From JARRNJ01 sp037385045 (GTDB taxonomy: Bacteria; Pseudomonadota; Gammaproteobacteria; JASBUN01): a stretch of 38,251 nucleotides of DNA. Under the pieces are notes generated by a model. The model was given only the letters and a program-made list of their open reading frames with translations, did not search any database and was not told where the DNA came from. Numbering within the stretch: position 1 is the first letter of the stretch; each line of letters begins with the position of its first letter. The translations under genes and the position numbers were made by a program. Shown piece by piece: positions 1 to 10,951 of this stretch. The stretch covers positions 1 through 38,251 of the forward strand of contig JARRNJ010000019.1 in NCBI GenBank assembly GCA_037385045.1, written 5' to 3'.

Positions 1-32
1 CGTATAATCATTACGTTGTGTCTGGCCCGAAT

Positions 33-63
33 CCCGGATTTCGCATTGCTTCATCCGGGCTAC
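33..63 (-). repeat. REP element copy 1 (GTAG-CCCGGAT family)
   Basis: Seven-base inverted repeat CCCGGAT (33-39) / ATCCGGG (53-59) followed by CTAC (60-63). Read on the minus strand this is the standard REP layout: a GTAG head, then an imperfect hairpin. The same family recurs at 2507-2537 and 3008-3038 beside a RAYT transposase gene, which supports the assignment. Confidence 0.75.
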
Positions 64-68
64 GCTTG

Positions 69-518
69 CTAATCCGGCTTTTCGCCCACGTCGGCAGGCG
101 GGCGGATACGCTTGTCATTCAACTTGGCCTCGAAGCGGTCGCGATCTATCACAAAGCGTTCATGCCGGCCTTTCGAGATCAGGTCTATGCCATCATCCGC
201 TTCGACGACGAACGTAAGCTTCCTGCCGATGACTTCGATCAACTCGACTCTTGCGGTGACTTCCAGGCCTGGCGGCGTGGCCGCGACATGGCTGACATCG
301 ATGTGGGTGCCGACGGTCTGCTCGCTCGGCCAATCCAGATGGGGATTGATCGCGCGAATACACGCCCACTCCAGAAATCCGACCAAAAACCCGGTAGCGA
401 AAACTTCGGGCATCGCCACAAACTCGTCGGACTCCGGGTACAGCGCGGGCACGGTCTTCGATAAGGGGACCGTAAGCCGGTATTCGTAGGTAATCCCGGG
501 TTGCAACGTATCCTTCAT
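69..518 (-). CDS. FlK-like hotdog-fold acyl-CoA thioesterase
   Basis: A 149-residue single-domain protein that closely resembles the fluoroacetyl-CoA thioesterase FlK of Streptomyces cattleya over most of its length, as I remember that sequence. The resemblance includes the stretches LYPES, PEVFATGF, EWAC and HVAATPPG. The FlK catalytic residues Thr42, Glu50 and His76 correspond to Thr42, Glu50 and His77 here. FlK Phe36, the lid residue tied to fluorine recognition, is Met36 here, while Phe33 is kept. I infer that it hydrolyses some small acyl-CoA in the cytoplasm, not necessarily a fluorinated one. Its ATG overlaps the TGA of the upstream MarR gene (ATGA, 515-518), so the two are translationally coupled and probably controlled together. 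Confidence 0.85.
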   Translation of the reverse strand: MKDTLQPGITYEYRLTVPLSKTVPALYPESDEFVAMPEVFATGFLVGFLEWACIRAINPHLDWPSEQTVGTHIDVSHVAATPPGLEVTARVELIEVIGRKLTFVVEADDGIDLISKGRHERFVIDRDRFEAKLNDKRIRPPADVGEKPD

Positions 519-1000
519 TTCTTCCTCGCGCCTCTTCTGCCGCGTTCGGCATCGGCGATTCGCTTGTCGAATCCGACCTTCGCCAACGCGGCAATCGTTG
601 TGGCCAGGACCGAGCGAATGGGAGCCCCGACTTCCTTCTCCAACGCCTCCACTGCGCGAAAGGTGCCTTGCCAGTGGGGTTCCAGCACCGTGAGCAGGCG
701 CCGCCCCGACTTCGTTAAAGTCACAATGGTTTTTCGGGCATCACGACCCGCGCGTCGCACGATCAAGCCGTCTTCCTCCATGCGTTTAAGCGTCTGACTG
801 ACGGCGCCCTGGGTAATCGACAGTTGCGCGACGATCTCACCGACTGGCCGCGCACCGTCTGCCAATACACGCATGATGGGCGTATAGCGCGGACGGTAGG
901 CTACCCCCCTCGCACGGTAGTCTGCATGCGCTCCCGAGTCGACAAGGTCGGTCAGATGCCGAAGCAGCTCGCCTAATCCGGGTTCGAGTTTCTTATCCAT
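515..1000 (-). CDS. MarR-family transcriptional regulator
   Basis: A 161-residue winged-helix protein. The recognition-helix region ITQGAVSQTLKRMEEDG followed by the beta-wing VRRAGRDARKTIVTLT is typical of MarR. The open frame extends to 1051, but I chose the ATG at 998-1000 (MDKKLEP) because a sigma70-like promoter and an operator-like palindrome lie just upstream of it and would otherwise fall inside the coding region. It probably represses its own transcript, which also carries the thioesterase gene, and is released by a small ligand, perhaps an acyl-CoA or aromatic acid (inference). The ligand cannot be read from the sequence. Confidence 0.88.
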   Translation of the reverse strand: MDKKLEPGLGELLRHLTDLVDSGAHADYRARGVAYRPRYTPIMRVLADGARPVGEIVAQLSITQGAVSQTLKRMEEDGLIVRRAGRDARKTIVTLTKSGRRLLTVLEPHWQGTFRAVEALEKEVGAPIRSVLATTIAALAKVGFDKRIADAERGRRGARKK

Positions 1001-1011
1001 AGCTGCCCAAC

Positions 1012-1051
1012 ATATTAATGCTAATATAATTTCACCTGGCGTCCGGGGCAA
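1012..1051 (-). promoter_or_regulatory. marR promoter with overlapping palindromic operator
   Basis: On the minus strand a -35 TTGCCC (1046-1051), a 17-bp spacer and a -10 TATATT (1023-1028) predict a start near 1016. The palindrome ATATTA-ATGC-TAATAT (1012-1027, 6-4-6, perfect arms) covers most of the -10 and the expected start site. This is the geometry of MarR autorepression. The promoter elements and palindrome are seen directly; the regulatory role is inferred. Confidence 0.6.
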
Positions 1052-1289
1052 GGGTTGTCAGCAGCCCTGGAAAGCCTGGTCCGAGGGCAATTATCGCTCG
1101 CTGTTAGGGAAGCTTGGCCGCAGACCCCTTTGGTTCTGCACGCTAGCTATGGCGGCAGAATTTCTGTGGCCGTGGGCGGGGCTGTCCCGGGCAAATCTTC
1201 GGTCAAAGCAAAAACTGCCTGTCAGCTAAATTCAGCAAGGAGCTCGATTGGAGTTTTTACTCTGACCCCAAACGCGGTTTTTCCCTCGG
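1052..1289. other. Intergenic stretch without a credible gene
   Basis: 238 bp between the marR promoter and the UPF0178 gene. A 92-codon frame opens here but resembles nothing and has no ribosome site. The only notable item is the string TTTTTACTCTGACCCCAAA (1254-1272). Its complement (GGGGTCAGAGTAAAAA) I recall as a recurrent sequence near small transposase genes in gammaproteobacteria. It may be a relic of a mobile repeat. Confidence 0.4.
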
Positions 1290-1742
1290 TTATTGCTCGT
1301 CCTTGCGGCGCAGGATTGTATCCAGGTGATTAGCAAATGACTGGCGATCCCGCTGACTCAGCCCCGCCGGGCCACCGGTCTGCACGCCACTCGCGCGCAT
1401 CGTGTCCATGAAATCTCGCATGGTGAGCCGCTGCTTGATGGTTTCTCGGCTATACAGCTCGCCGCGCGGACTCAGTGCAATACCCTGCTTCTCGATCACC
1501 TCGGCCGCCAGCGGAATATCATTCGTGACTACCAGGTCCCCGGCGGCCATCCGCTTGACGATTTCATTGTCGGCCACGTCAAAACCGGCACGCACCCGAA
1601 GCATTTTGACAAACGGCGACGGAGGAACGTGGATCGCTCGATTCGCAACCAATGTCACGGACGTTGCCGTGCGGTGCGCCGCGCGAAGCAGGATATCTTT
1701 AATCACGGCCGGACAGGCATCCGCATCAACCCATATTTGCAT
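1290..1742 (-). CDS. UPF0178 / DUF188 (YaiI/YqxD) family protein
   Basis: A 150-residue protein of the widespread YaiI/YqxD family, at the usual family length. It begins with the diagnostic VDADACPAVIKD and carries VANR, VTNDIPLA and the C-terminal RDRQSFANHLD segment. The acidic N-terminal motif and fold suggest a PIN-like, metal-dependent nuclease relative, but no biochemical role is established that I know of. The ATG (1740-1742) starts directly at the conserved N-terminus, so the start is secure. It stands alone, with unrelated genes on both sides. Confidence 0.9.
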   Translation of the reverse strand: MQIWVDADACPAVIKDILLRAAHRTATSVTLVANRAIHVPPSPFVKMLRVRAGFDVADNEIVKRMAAGDLVVTNDIPLAAEVIEKQGIALSPRGELYSRETIKQRLTMRDFMDTMRASGVQTGGPAGLSQRDRQSFANHLDTILRRKDEQ

Positions 1743-1852
1743 CTCGTAACTCTTTCGCGGTGGCGCCGATCTCTCCGAAAAAGCGGGGTTAGCTCACGCC
1801 GTCCCCGAAATTGCGGTGTCACCGACCGCACGAATTCTCTATTATCAACAGT

Positions 1853-2510
1853 ATGCCAACAAAATCCGGCAAATCCAGACGTACTGCGATGGGCTCGCGA
1901 GACGGAGGGGCTCACGGTCGCGGATGCGGCGGTAACACTGCGTCTCCAAGCAGCTCGTGGCATTGCCCCTGATGCTCGCTTGGCGGCACGTGAACGAGGT
2001 GAGACCGACTTGACACGGCCGCTTCTGCTAAAGATATCCAAGGTCTATCGCAGACCGCTGATCGTATTTTACTTGGAAACTCCTCCGCCGAAGGGTGATC
2101 GTGGCCAGGACTTCAGACAACTGCCCGAGGACTATTCCTTGGCGGAGGACGCGCTGATCGATGCCTTGGTTCGCGACATTCGTGCACGACAAAGCATCAT
2201 TCGGGCCGCCATGGAGGACGAAGACGAGGGGTTTCCCCTGCCCTTTGTCGGTTCCGCAACGATTAACGAAGGCATTGAGCGCATTTCCGCCTCGATTCAG
2301 GCAACGATTGGATTCGACCTCCACGAGTTTCGGGCACAGGGCACGGTTCCGGAGGCGTTCGCTTATCTGCGGACCAAAGCCGAAGCGGTCGGTGTCTTTG
2401 TGCTACTCATAGGCGACCTCGGGCGCCATCACAGTCGAATTGCTGTGGAAACTTTTCGTGGCTTTGCATCAGCTGACCCTGTGGCACCATTTGTGATCAT
2501 CAGCGCGTAG
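1853..2510 (+). pseudogene. Broken XRE/ImmA-type protein gene (frameshift at 5' end, truncated at 3' end)
   Basis: The product resembles proteins that join an N-terminal helix-turn-helix to a C-terminal ImmA/IrrE metalloprotease domain: ANPDVLRWARETEGLT, then RPLLLKISKVYRRPLIVFYL, KGDRGQDFRQLP, and VGVFVLLIGDLGRHHSRI. Two lesions are visible. First, no start codon lies in frame near the homologous N-terminus. Removing one A from the A-run at 1861-1864 would join the ATG at 1853 to the frame and give MPTNPANPDVLRW, the expected beginning. Second, translation stops at 2508-2510 just after PVAPFVIISA, before the zinc-binding HExxH helix such proteins carry; the TAG belongs to the GTAG head of a REP element. 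The protease site is therefore absent. A nonfunctional remnant is the simplest reading. Confidence 0.75.
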
Positions 2511-2537
2511 CCCGGATGCAGCGAAGCGGAATCCGGG
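2507..2537 (+). repeat. REP element copy 2
   Basis: GTAG (2507-2510), then CCCGGAT (2511-2517) and ATCCGGG (2531-2537) around the inner sequence GCAGCGAAGCGGA. It supplies the stop codon of the truncated ImmA-like frame (TAG 2508-2510) and ends one base before the transposase stop codon (2539-2541). Confidence 0.85.
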
Positions 2538-2538
2538 T

Positions 2539-2940
2539 TCACTCCGCAAACGCCCCATCGTTTTCCGCCACCGGTCGTCCACCCCAATCCATTGGAAGCA
2601 CCCCGGCTCGCACGTATCGGCCAAAAGACGAATACGGCCAGTCGACGACCCGCTCGACCAAACCGTGCGCGCGGCGCAGATAACGAACAAACAGACTCTT
2701 GATCGCGCGCCATCGACCCGAGTAGTCAAAATCGAAATCGGGCAGCGCCATCACCACGTGGAGGTGGTCGGGCAGGATAACGGCTGCGTCCAGCGTATAC
2801 GGCCGTCGCGGATGTACCTGGCGAAACGCCGCGCGCAACAGACCGATGTTGTCGGTCAGTAACGCCGATTTGCGATTGCGCAACGTAACAGTGAAGAAAT
2901 GCGTGCCGCCTGGAACCCGCCTGCGGCGATAGTGCACCAT
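2539..2940 (-). CDS. REP-associated tyrosine transposase (RAYT), internally deleted
   Basis: 133 residues. The N-terminus (MVHYRRRRVPGGTHFFTV), the HUH-type metal motif LPDHLH near residue 60, the RWRAIKSLF helix and the tail DWPYSSFGRYVRAGVLPMDWG are all typical RAYT. Family members normally carry about 40 more residues between RWRAIK...RYLRR and HGLVERV...DWPYSS. That stretch includes the GERGIWQRRFWEH block and the DYIHYNPVKHGL helix with the catalytic tyrosine. Here the frame jumps directly from RYLRRA to HGLVERVVDWPYSS, an in-frame internal deletion. The HUH residues remain but the nucleophile is gone, so the protein should not cleave REP DNA. It lies between inverted REPs. Confidence 0.82.
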   Translation of the reverse strand: MVHYRRRRVPGGTHFFTVTLRNRKSALLTDNIGLLRAAFRQVHPRRPYTLDAAVILPDHLHVVMALPDFDFDYSGRWRAIKSLFVRYLRRAHGLVERVVDWPYSSFGRYVRAGVLPMDWGGRPVAENDGAFAE

Positions 2941-3007
2941 ATCCTTGTGCCCTTTCCAACCGGTTTCCTGCCGTTCGGGGAGTCAACGCATTGTATCTCG
3001 CTCAAAT

Positions 3008-3038
3008 CCCGGATTCCGCGTTGCTCCATCCGGGCTAC
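3008..3038 (-). repeat. REP element copy 3
   Basis: CCCGGAT (3008-3014) and ATCCGGG (3028-3034) followed by CTAC (3035-3038), so the GTAG head is on the minus strand. It is in the same orientation as the copy at 33-63 and inverted relative to the copy at 2507-2537. It lies upstream of the RAYT gene start. Confidence 0.85.
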
Positions 3039-3061
3039 GCTAGCTGGTCGCGCGAAACATG

Positions 3062-3096
3062 AAAAAAACCCGCCCCACCCACCGGCGGGACGGGTT
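3062..3096 (-). terminator. Rho-independent terminator of metH
   Basis: Read on the minus strand, a 13-bp stem (3084-3096 with 3067-3079, two G-T pairs) closed by a four-base loop runs into a tract of seven T (3062-3068 as A on the plus strand). It begins about 50 bp past the metH stop codon and is the best terminator in the window. Confidence 0.88.
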
Positions 3097-3146
3097 CCCT
3101 TCCAAAGCGTCGTTGTACTCCCGAGCATCCATGCCACTACCTTACC

Positions 3147-6905
<3,759 letters not shown>

Positions 6906-7056
6906 GGGTAAAACTCGTGAATTTTGAAGAATTTTTCTGAGGCGCGCCGGAGCACGGACGCGGTGAGCGAACCATTCTAACACGGGAAGCGCAGTGATCT
7001 CACCCGCAAGTCCCTGTAGAGCGTGGGGATTTCGCCGGCGGCCGCGGGCCGGGGCG

Positions 7057-9675
7057 TCAGGCTTGCCGGCGGCGGCGCTCGAAGTCGTGCACGAATTCCG
7101 GCAGTGCCTCGGCGGGGAGGGGCGGCGCCAGCAGGAATCCCTGCACCGCTTCGCAACCCTGCTCGCGCAAAAAGTCCAGCTGGCGCTCGGTCTCCACGCC
7201 TTCGGCGATCACGCTCAGGCCGAAGCTGCGGCCGAGGGCGACGATGCTACGCACGATGGCGGTGTCGTCGGGGCTGCCGGGCACGCTGTGGACGAAGGCG
7301 CCGTCGATTTTGAGGACGTGGATGGGAAAGCGCTTCAGGTAAACCAGCGATGAATAGCCGGTGCCGAAATCGTCGATGGCCAGGCGCACGCCCAGTGCCT
7401 TGAGGGTTTCCAGGGTCGCCTGGATGCGTTCGGTGTTGTGCATCAGCGCGCTTTCGGTGATCTCCAGCTGCAGCGCCCCGGTCGTGAGGCCGGCTTCGGC
7501 GACAGCCTGCTCCACGCGGTCGACGAAACCGGCGGCGTTGAGTTCGCGGCCGGTCACGTTGACCGAAACCCAGCGCCGACCATCGTCGTCCCCGCTCCAG
7601 ACGCGGGCCTGGACACAGGCGGTGCGCAGCACCCATTCGCCCACCGGCACCACCAGGCCGGTCTCCTCCAGCACCGGTATGATGTCGCCCGGGTTCACCA
7701 GCCCCAGGTCCGGGTGCTGCCAGCGCAGCAGCGCCTCGAACCCCAGCAGGCGGCCCGAGTCGAGATCCATCTGCGGCTGGTACAGCAGCCGGAACTCGTC
7801 GCGCTCCAGCGCCCGGCGCAGGCTGGTCTCCAGGGTCAGGCGCTCGAAGGCCCGCGCGCTCATGTCCTTGGAATAGAACTGGAAGGTGTTCTTGCCCAGC
7901 TCCTTGGCCCGGTACATGGCCACGTCGGCGTGCTTGAGCAGCGTGCCGGTGGCCTCGCCGTCGGCCGGGAACATGCTGATGCCGATGCTGGCCGTGGTGA
8001 ACACCTCCCGGCCGTTGACAGCCACCGGTTCGGCGAACGCCCGCAGCAGCTTTTCCGCCAGCTCCGCCACGTCGCCGGCGGCGGCCACGTCGTCGAGCAG
8101 AATTGCGAACTCGTCGCCGCCGAAGCGGGCCACGGTATCGCGCTCGCGCAGGGTATGGCGCAGCCGCCCGGACAGTTCCTGCAGCAGCCGGTCGCCGGTA
8201 TCGTGGCCGTGGGAATCGTTGATGACCTTGAAGCGGTCCAGGTCCATGAACATCACCGCCACCAGTCGGCCGTGCCAGCGGGCGCGCCCCAGGGCCTGCT
8301 TGAGCCGGTCCATGAACAGGGCGCGGTTGGGCAGCTGGGTGAGCGCATCGTGGTGGGCCATGAACTGCAGGCGTTCGTGGGCGCGCATGCGTTCGCTGAT
8401 GTCCTTGCCGGTGGCGATGAAATGGGTGATGTGCCCGTCGGCGTCCTTCAGCGGCGTGATGGTCTTCTCCTCGTAGTAAAAGGAACCGTCCTTGCGCCGG
8501 TTGACGAACACTTCGCTGAACACGCCGCCGCCGGTAATGGTCTCCCACAAATTGCGGTAGAAATGCTCGCCCTGCTTGCCGGATTTCAGCAGGCTCGGGC
8601 GCCGGCCCAGGGCTGCTTCGCGGGAATAGCCGGTGATGCGCTCGAAGGCTGGATTGACGTACTCGATCACCCCGCGGCGGTCGGTGATCACCACTGCGTC
8701 GGCGGTCTGCTGCAAGGCGCTGGAGAGCTTGCGCGTCTCCGCCTCGGCAGCCAGCCGCTCGCGGATGTCGCGCACCGCGGCCAGGCCGGCCGGGCGCCCC
8801 CGCCAGGTGGTGCGCCCGGCGTTGATGTCCACCGGCACCCGCTGTTCTCCCGGCCCCATCAGCGACAGTTCATAATGGTCGCCCACCGACTTGCCGGCCA
8901 TGCGCCGCTGGTAGCGCTCAGCCACGGCGGCGCGGCAGTCCGGGTGCACGTAATCGGTGAACGGCTGGCCGATCAGCGATCCCGCGTCCACGCCCACCAG
9001 GTCCCCGGCGCGCCGGTTGGCGAACACCACATTGCCGTCCTGTACCACCAGGATGCCGTCATTGGCGTTTTCCGCCAGGGCACGGAAGTTGGCTTCGCTC
9101 TCGGCCAGGGCCGCGCGCCGGTCCTGCTCCAGGCGGCCGCGGTGGCGCAGCACCACCAGCAACAACAGACTGGTGAGCGCCAGCAGAAACAGGGCGCCCA
9201 GCTCGCGCTCGGGAACAGTGCCGCCGCCGACCACCATCGCCGCGATCAGCGCCGCGGCCACGATCACTGCCAGCGCCGGCGCCACGGCCCGTTCGGGCAA
9301 CAGCGTCACCGTCAGCAGCGCCGGCACGATCAAGTAAGCCTCGGCGACCAGGTCGGCGGGATTGATGAGCAGATTCAGCAGCGGCACCGCTGTGGTCACG
9401 GCGATGGTGAGCAGGGCCGCCGGCAGGTAGTAGCCGCGGCGCAGCAGGCCGTAGGCGAGCAGCAGCGCGGCCAGGGCCACGAGGATGGTGGTGAAGGTGG
9501 GGGCGAAATCCGTGACCAGTGCCAGTTGCACGCCCGCCGAGGCCGCACCCAGCACGACGATGACTAGCAGCAGGCTGGCCAACAGCCGGTGGCGGCGGCG
9601 CTGCTCGCCGCTGCCGGCGCGGGGACCGGGCTCGGTCAGTTGCCTCCACACGCGCCGCACGACGAACACTGGCAT
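7057..9675 (-). CDS. Membrane PAS-PAS-GGDEF-EAL cyclic-di-GMP protein
   Basis: An 872-residue inner-membrane signalling protein. A basic N-terminus is followed by several hydrophobic helices (roughly residues 25-190), two PAS domains, an intact GGDEF domain and an intact EAL domain. The diguanylate cyclase motif is RFGGDEFAILLDD, with RERD five residues before GGDEF (product-inhibition I-site). The phosphodiesterase side has GFEALLRW, ITESALMH, IDDFGTGYSSL, KIDGAFV and IAEGVETERQ, so the known catalytic residues appear present. Both activities are possible and the net output cannot be read. The long upstream extension of the frame (to 10020) overlaps the divergent gene and is low-complexity, so I chose the ATG at 9673-9675 (MPVFVVRRVW). 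Confidence 0.9.
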   Translation of the reverse strand: MPVFVVRRVWRQLTEPGPRAGSGEQRRRHRLLASLLLVIVVLGAASAGVQLALVTDFAPTFTTILVALAALLLAYGLLRRGYYLPAALLTIAVTTAVPLLNLLINPADLVAEAYLIVPALLTVTLLPERAVAPALAVIVAAALIAAMVVGGGTVPERELGALFLLALTSLLLLVVLRHRGRLEQDRRAALAESEANFRALAENANDGILVVQDGNVVFANRRAGDLVGVDAGSLIGQPFTDYVHPDCRAAVAERYQRRMAGKSVGDHYELSLMGPGEQRVPVDINAGRTTWRGRPAGLAAVRDIRERLAAEAETRKLSSALQQTADAVVITDRRGVIEYVNPAFERITGYSREAALGRRPSLLKSGKQGEHFYRNLWETITGGGVFSEVFVNRRKDGSFYYEEKTITPLKDADGHITHFIATGKDISERMRAHERLQFMAHHDALTQLPNRALFMDRLKQALGRARWHGRLVAVMFMDLDRFKVINDSHGHDTGDRLLQELSGRLRHTLRERDTVARFGGDEFAILLDDVAAAGDVAELAEKLLRAFAEPVAVNGREVFTTASIGISMFPADGEATGTLLKHADVAMYRAKELGKNTFQFYSKDMSARAFERLTLETSLRRALERDEFRLLYQPQMDLDSGRLLGFEALLRWQHPDLGLVNPGDIIPVLEETGLVVPVGEWVLRTACVQARVWSGDDDGRRWVSVNVTGRELNAAGFVDRVEQAVAEAGLTTGALQLEITESALMHNTERIQATLETLKALGVRLAIDDFGTGYSSLVYLKRFPIHVLKIDGAFVHSVPGSPDDTAIVRSIVALGRSFGLSVIAEGVETERQLDFLREQGCEAVQGFLLAPPLPAEALPEFVHDFERRRRQA

Positions 9676-9753
9676 CTCCCCGGGGAATCTGCCGCGGCGC
9701 CGGAACCGACCTGAAAGCCGGCCGCGCGGCGGGAAATTGACGGTTTCTAACTC

Positions 9754-9759
9754 AGTATA
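9754..9759 (-). promoter_or_regulatory. Possible -10 element for the GGDEF-EAL gene
   Basis: TATACT on the minus strand about 79 bp upstream of the chosen start, in the divergent intergenic region. No good -35 lies 16-18 bp upstream, so this is only a candidate. Confidence 0.3.
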
Positions 9760-9834
9760 GGCACGGTACTTCGCCTCCGCACGGCCCGTTGGGCCGCTGG
9801 CGCCCGCAGCCGCCGCCGCGCTACACTCGCGACC

Positions 9835-10596
9835 ATGAACCGGGTCGCCCAATCTGCTGGGCTGGAGGCGTTGCGACCGCCCAAGGCGCTGCTGCGCCCG
9901 GTGGGCCGCGCCATTGCCGATTACGACATGATCCGCGACGGCGACCGGGTGCTGCTGGGCCTCTCCGGGGGCAAGGATTCCCTGTCCCTGCTGCACATCC
10001 TCATTCACCTGCAGCGCCACGCCCCGGTGCGCTTCGAGGTGGCGGCGCTCACCGTCGACCCCATGTCCGACAGCTTCGACCCTTCGCCTCTAAAGGACTA
10101 CGTGCCGCGGCTCGGCATTCCTTATTTCTACGAGCAGCAGCCGATCATGGAGCTGGGCCAGGAGCACATGGACAACGATTCCTACTGCGCCTGGTGCGCG
10201 CGCATGAAGCGCGGCGTCATGTACACCACCGCCCGGCGGGAGGGCTACAACGTGCTGGCCCTGGCGCAGCACCTGGACGACCTGGCGGAGAGTTTCCTGA
10301 TGTCGGCGTTCCACGGCGGCCAGCTGCGCACCATGAAAGCCAACTACACCGTGCGCGAGGGCGACCTGCGGGTGATCCGGCCCCTGGCCTATGCCCGCGA
10401 GCGCCAGACCGCGGACTTCGCCCGCCAGGCGCCGCTGCCGGTGATCGCCGAGAACTGCCCGGCCTGTTTCGCCATGCCGACACAGCGCCAGCACATGAAG
10501 GAAATGCTGGCGGGCGAGGAGCGGGATAATCCCCAGCTGTTCCGGAGTCTTTTGCGGGCTGTGAAGCCACTTATGTCGAAGAATACGGCGGATTAA
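9835..10596 (+). CDS. TtcA-family tRNA 2-thiolation PP-loop ATPase
   Basis: A 253-residue cytosolic N-type ATP pyrophosphatase. The PP-loop SGGKDS is at 44-49. Two CxxC pairs, CAWC (118-121) and CPAC (208-211), match the cysteines that hold the iron-sulfur cluster in TtcA/TtuA-type enzymes; VIRPLAYARE is also a family stretch. TtcA makes 2-thiocytidine at tRNA position 32. This protein is divergent from E. coli TtcA in the middle region, so a related thiolation target is possible and I give no symbol. TACACT at 9822-9827 lies seven bases before the ATG with no Shine-Dalgarno sequence, so a very short or absent leader is conceivable. Confidence 0.85.
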   Translation: MNRVAQSAGLEALRPPKALLRPVGRAIADYDMIRDGDRVLLGLSGGKDSLSLLHILIHLQRHAPVRFEVAALTVDPMSDSFDPSPLKDYVPRLGIPYFYEQQPIMELGQEHMDNDSYCAWCARMKRGVMYTTARREGYNVLALAQHLDDLAESFLMSAFHGGQLRTMKANYTVREGDLRVIRPLAYARERQTADFARQAPLPVIAENCPACFAMPTQRQHMKEMLAGEERDNPQLFRSLLRAVKPLMSKNTAD

Positions 10597-10607
10597 TGCA
10601 GATAAAA

Positions 10608-10660
10608 CCCACTTTAATATCAGATTCGATGATATTCCGACAAACATATCAAAAGTGGCC
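10608..10660. repeat. Nested inverted repeats upstream of the DUF2007 gene
   Basis: AATATCA (10616-10622) and TGATATT (10630-10636) form a perfect 7-bp inverted repeat with a 7-bp spacer. CCACTTT (10609-10615) and AAAGTGG (10654-10660) form an outer pair. The stretch is much more AT-rich than its surroundings. No T-run follows, so it is not a standard terminator; it could be a regulator site. Confidence 0.4.
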
Positions 10661-10717
10661 GTGATTCCTCGCTAAGTGGGATTATATGGCGATGAACAAG
10701 CAACAAATGGACAAAAA

Positions 10718-10951
10718 GTGGTAACCGTAGCCACATTCGATAACATGGTCGACGCCCATATCGCCCTCGGGCGGCTGCAGGCCGAGGGCATCCCCGCCAC
10801 CCTGGCCGACGAAAACCTGGTGCAGACCGACTGGCTCTACAGCATCGCGGTGGGCGGCATCAAGCTGCAGGTGGCCGATGCCGACGCCGGCCGCGCGCGC
10901 CTGGTGCTGGCCACCGACTACTCCGATATCGTTCCGGACGAGGAGCCGTGA
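10718..10951 (+). CDS. DUF2007 domain small protein
   Basis: A short acidic protein with the DUF2007 pattern: VTVATFDNMVDAHIALGRLQAEGIPATLADE, a central hydrophobic strand (IAVGGIKLQV) and a final acidic tail. Members are described as putative signal-transducing or regulatory-fold proteins with no known reaction. The frame is open from a GTG at 10676. I chose the GTG at 10718 because family members start directly at the VTVATFDN strand; neither start has a strong ribosome site. Its stop overlaps the GTG of the acyltransferase (GTGA, 10948-10951), so the two are translationally coupled. Confidence 0.78.
   Translation: MVTVATFDNMVDAHIALGRLQAEGIPATLADENLVQTDWLYSIAVGGIKLQVADADAGRARLVLATDYSDIVPDEEP

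Larger units (their letters stand above)
2507..3038. mobile_element. REP-RAYT unit (REPtron) with inverted flanking REPs
   Basis: A RAYT-type transposase gene (minus strand, 2539-2940) is bracketed by two REP hairpins of one family in opposite orientation: GTAG head at 2507-2510 on the plus strand and CTAC (GTAG on minus) at 3035-3038. This is the canonical arrangement in which a RAYT is associated with its own REPs. The left REP interrupts the upstream ImmA-like gene. The transposase itself appears disabled (see its entry). Confidence 0.75.

Noticed and set aside
1055..1333. A 92-codon plus-strand frame
   Set aside because: No ribosome site or family resemblance, and it overlaps the end of the UPF0178 gene.
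6906..7056. SAH or cobalamin riboswitch upstream of metH
   Set aside because: I looked for the conserved cores and did not find them; the leader is short and has no matching stems.
7438..9567. A 709-codon plus-strand frame
   Set aside because: Antisense shadow of the GGDEF-EAL gene. The minus-strand reading has clear catalytic motifs and this one has none.
9676..10020. N-terminal extension of the GGDEF-EAL protein
   Set aside because: It would overlap the divergent TtcA-family start and encodes low-complexity sequence; the hydrophobic sensor region starts after 9675.
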